A stretch of 7,528 bases of DNA from an uncultured Fastidiosipila sp. (GTDB taxonomy: Bacteria; Bacillota; Clostridia; Saccharofermentanales; Fastidiosipilaceae), in contig CALLQJ010000352.1 in the NCBI GenBank assembly GCA_938014865.1, forward strand, positions 1-7,528, given 5' to 3'. The notes beneath the pieces are model-generated. The model searched no databases. It was not told where the DNA came from and saw nothing but the letters and a program-made list of their open reading frames with translations. Shown here one piece after another: positions 5,756 through 7,528 of the stretch (the stretch's first letter is position 1; every line of letters starts with the position of its first letter). A program made the translations under genes and the position numbers.

Positions 5756-6613
5756 ATGGCGCTCGGGTCATACACAGGATTTTTTTCAGCAGCAGGAGGC
5801 GGACTCGCGGCTTCCGTTTCCGTGCCGCTCGCTTTGCTCTTTGCGCTTTTGGCCGCGGCGCTCATCGGCATCGGAGTCTCCGGCATCCGGAAAATGAAAA
5901 AAGCCTCCGACGCGCTCCCGCTTGCCTCGCTTCTTTCCATGTTTAAGACGGCGCGCGAGTCGGGGCAGGCGGATAATAAGACGCCGCGCTCCCTGAACGG
6001 GATGGACAGTATCTACCGCCCGATGATCGCCGAAGATTTTCCGGATCTGCGTTTGGATGCCTTAGGCAGCCGCGCTGAAAATCTTTTGATCAAAAGTTAC
6101 GAGGCCTTAGGAAAAAGAAAGGTCTCGGCCGGATTTTACGATCAGGCGGGCCGGCTTTATGCGGAAGCTTTAGAACGCCTGATTGTCCAGCATCGGGCCC
6201 AAGGCGGCAAGGCTCCCGTTTTTTCTCAGGTCAAAGTTCATAAAAGAGTGCTCAGCATGTACGGCCGCTATAAAGGCAAACGCTCCATTGAGTTTCAGTT
6301 TGCCGTGGAAGCAATGGTCTCAAACCGGGACGGCATGCCGCCCGAAAGGCGGCAGATGCGCGACCGTATGCGCTTCCACTATATGGAAGATGAAAAGAAA
6401 TTTGCCGAGGCCGGAAACGGCAAGGGCGTTTTGAGCCGGAGCTGTCCGAACTGCGGCGCCCCTCTGAAGGGCCGGAATGAAGAACAGTGCCCCTACTGCG
6501 GCACTACCGTCAAAGCCTTGGAGCTGGAGGTCTGGCTGCCCGCCGAGCTCATCCCCGAAATCTGGCTCGAAGCGGCTGAAGAAAAGCCGATGAACGATGC
6601 ATTTTATAAATAA
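5756..6613 (+). CDS. Membrane-anchored zinc-ribbon protein, possibly Tim44-like
   Basis: This is a 285-residue protein. Residues about 21-44 form one hydrophobic segment (VSVPLALLFALLAAALIGIG), followed by a basic stretch, so the bulk is probably cytoplasmic. Residues about 80-215 are mixed helix and strand, including FSQVKVHKRVLSMYGRY then SIEFQFAVEA; the order and the C-terminal ribbon recall Firmicute Tim44-like (NTF2-fold) proteins, but the similarity is weak. A zinc ribbon lies at Cys230, 233, 245 and 248 (CPNCG ... CPYCG). I start at ATG 5756 because GGAGGT lies four bases upstream; GTG 5735, in frame and behind GAGGGGG, would add seven residues and cannot be excluded. It begins 30 bases after the radical SAM gene on the same strand with no terminator between, so it probably shares the operon. 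Whether it works with that system is inference. Confidence 0.8.
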   Translation: MALGSYTGFFSAAGGGLAASVSVPLALLFALLAAALIGIGVSGIRKMKKASDALPLASLLSMFKTARESGQADNKTPRSLNGMDSIYRPMIAEDFPDLRLDALGSRAENLLIKSYEALGKRKVSAGFYDQAGRLYAEALERLIVQHRAQGGKAPVFSQVKVHKRVLSMYGRYKGKRSIEFQFAVEAMVSNRDGMPPERRQMRDRMRFHYMEDEKKFAEAGNGKGVLSRSCPNCGAPLKGRNEEQCPYCGTTVKALELEVWLPAELIPEIWLEAAEEKPMNDAFYK

Positions 6614-6615
6614 AA

Positions 6616-6654
6616 TATTCTGTATTACGCCGGAAAAAGCCCTATAATAAAGGG
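6616..6654 (+). promoter_or_regulatory. Putative promoter of the lipoprotein gene, TATAAT inside an inverted repeat
   Basis: TATAAT at 6643-6648 is a perfect -10. TTCTGT at 6618-6623 is a poor -35 with a 19-base spacer. The -10 sits within CCCT (6640-6643) and AGGG (6651-6654), a short inverted repeat that could be an operator or chance. TATTCTG (6616-6622) and GAAAAAGCCC before the -10 resemble the sequence in front of the MEMO-AMMECR1 gene. Confidence 0.4.
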
Positions 6655-6689
6655 ACTTAAGGGGTTTAAAAGAACAGAGGAGACATGAG

Positions 6690-7488
6690 ATGAAAAAAAG
6701 AAAAAACGTCGCTGCCCTCAGCATCACCGTGGCGGCCGTGCTTTTGTTCCTCAGCGGAGCCTGCAGCAGGCGCCGGGAGATCATCAGCGGCGAACTCCTT
6801 CCGTCGGATGAAAAAATCAGGCAGGAGGGCTTTTATTTGCTGAAGACGGGCGCCGATCAGAGCTATGCCGTACAAACCGACGAGAACACGCAGCTGGCCT
6901 CATTGGCGGAGGGGCTGACGACGGCGGATTTAAAGAGCGGGAAAAGCCTCAAGCTGACGGCGGAGGGGACCAAGAGCCGAAAACGCTACAAAACCGGGGA
7001 CGCGGGGGATTATCCGGTTTTCCGGGCGGATTCTCTGCTCATCGACGGGATTTATCTGCACCATGCCCTGCAGCTGGCGGACGGAACGCCCGTTACGAAA
7101 ATTCAGTCGGTCTTTACGGACGGCTACAGTCTGGACGACGGGACCGTTCTTTTGCGCGAGAATCGAGAAACGGTTTTTGCGAACGACGAGACGATCGGCA
7201 AATTTCTGAAACCTGAGGCGGCGGCCGCCGCAAAAACCTACTTTCAAAAACGAGCCCCCTTCTACGATCTGGAGGCGGAATTAAACCGGGCCTACAGCCG
7301 TTACCGGGAAGCGGGAGACGACGAGCGTTTTGAGGATTATCTCCTCGAAGAAAATCTCATGATCGCCGCGGAGGCGGAGGATTATCTTTATTTTATTACC
7401 GAGATTGCCCTGCCTTCGGAACACGATGCCTCGGAGCATCAGGCCTTTTACAGTGGGACGGTGATCCGGAAAGATGACGGCAGCTGCG
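6690..7488 (+). CDS. Putative lipoprotein of unknown function, 3' end lost to adapter
   Basis: The protein begins with a lipoprotein signal: basic KKRKN, a hydrophobic stretch ALSITVAAVLLFL, then SGAC with Cys25 as the lipidation residue, so the mature protein should sit on the outer face of the cytoplasmic membrane. The remaining 241 visible residues are hydrophilic and rich in Asp, Glu, Lys and Arg, with a mixed strand-rich first half and helices from about residue 175 (PEAAAAAKTYFQKR). I recognise no family. AGAGGAG at 6676-6682 lies seven bases from the ATG; an ATG at 6685 is out of frame and stops at once. Residue 266 (Cys, ending at 7487) is the last genuine one. The reading frame runs on into adapter as EIGRASCRERV, a well-known contamination signature. 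The natural stop is not in the window. Confidence 0.75.
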
Positions 7489-7528
7489 AGATCGGAAGAG
7501 CGTCGTGTAGGGAAAGAGTGTAGATCTC
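7489..7528 (+). other. Illumina TruSeq adapter sequence left at the contig end
   Basis: The last 40 bases begin AGATCGGAAGAGC, continue CGTCGTGTAGGGAAAGAG and end GTAGATCTC. From memory this is identical to the Illumina TruSeq universal adapter read-through sequence. It is not genomic. It creates a false end to the lipoprotein reading frame, including an in-frame TAG in the adapter. Confidence 0.98.

Noticed and set aside
7488..7523. EIGRASCRERV as the natural C-terminus of the lipoprotein
   Set aside because: These residues are the translation of Illumina adapter.

Overview
The window looks like one contig from a moderately GC-rich Firmicute, probably an anaerobe or gut-type bacterium. The reasons are strong AGGAGG-type ribosome binding sites, a YitT-type membrane protein, an AraC-regulated GH4 galactosidase, and a fused MEMO-AMMECR1 protein with its partner radical SAM enzyme. 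The species cannot be fixed from the sequence. Both contig ends need care: bases 7489-7528 are Illumina adapter, and the last 24 codons of the left-hand gene (bases 1-72) do not look like its family.

Layout. (1) 1-1239, minus strand: melA-type GH4 alpha-galactosidase, cut by the window edge. (2) 1240-1408: AT-rich divergent promoter region with repeated ATACATA elements. (3) 1409-2287, plus: AraC-family regulator with an N-terminal sugar-sensing type domain, probably controlling melA. (4) 2300-2983, minus: short YitT-family membrane protein, convergent with araC. (5) 2984-3471: 488 bases without a gene. Its left part reads as a roughly 320-nt structured leader of yitT on the minus strand, with competing helices and a hairpin over the ribosome binding site. 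Its right end is the promoter of the next operon. (6) 3472-6613, plus: a tight operon of fused MEMO-AMMECR1 protein, radical SAM enzyme (11-base overlap) and a membrane-anchored zinc-ribbon protein 30 bases later. (7) 6690-7488, plus: a lipoprotein of unknown function, interrupted by adapter.

How the genes may work together. melA and araC form a conventional alpha-galactoside utilisation unit. The fused protein and radical SAM enzyme are the AmmeMemoRadiSam system, a widely conserved set whose chemical job I cannot state from sequence. The membrane zinc-ribbon protein directly behind it, which has a possible Tim44-like middle region, and the lipoprotein after that are candidates for extra parts of that system. 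The most unusual non-coding feature is the yitT leader, which matches no riboswitch class I can name.
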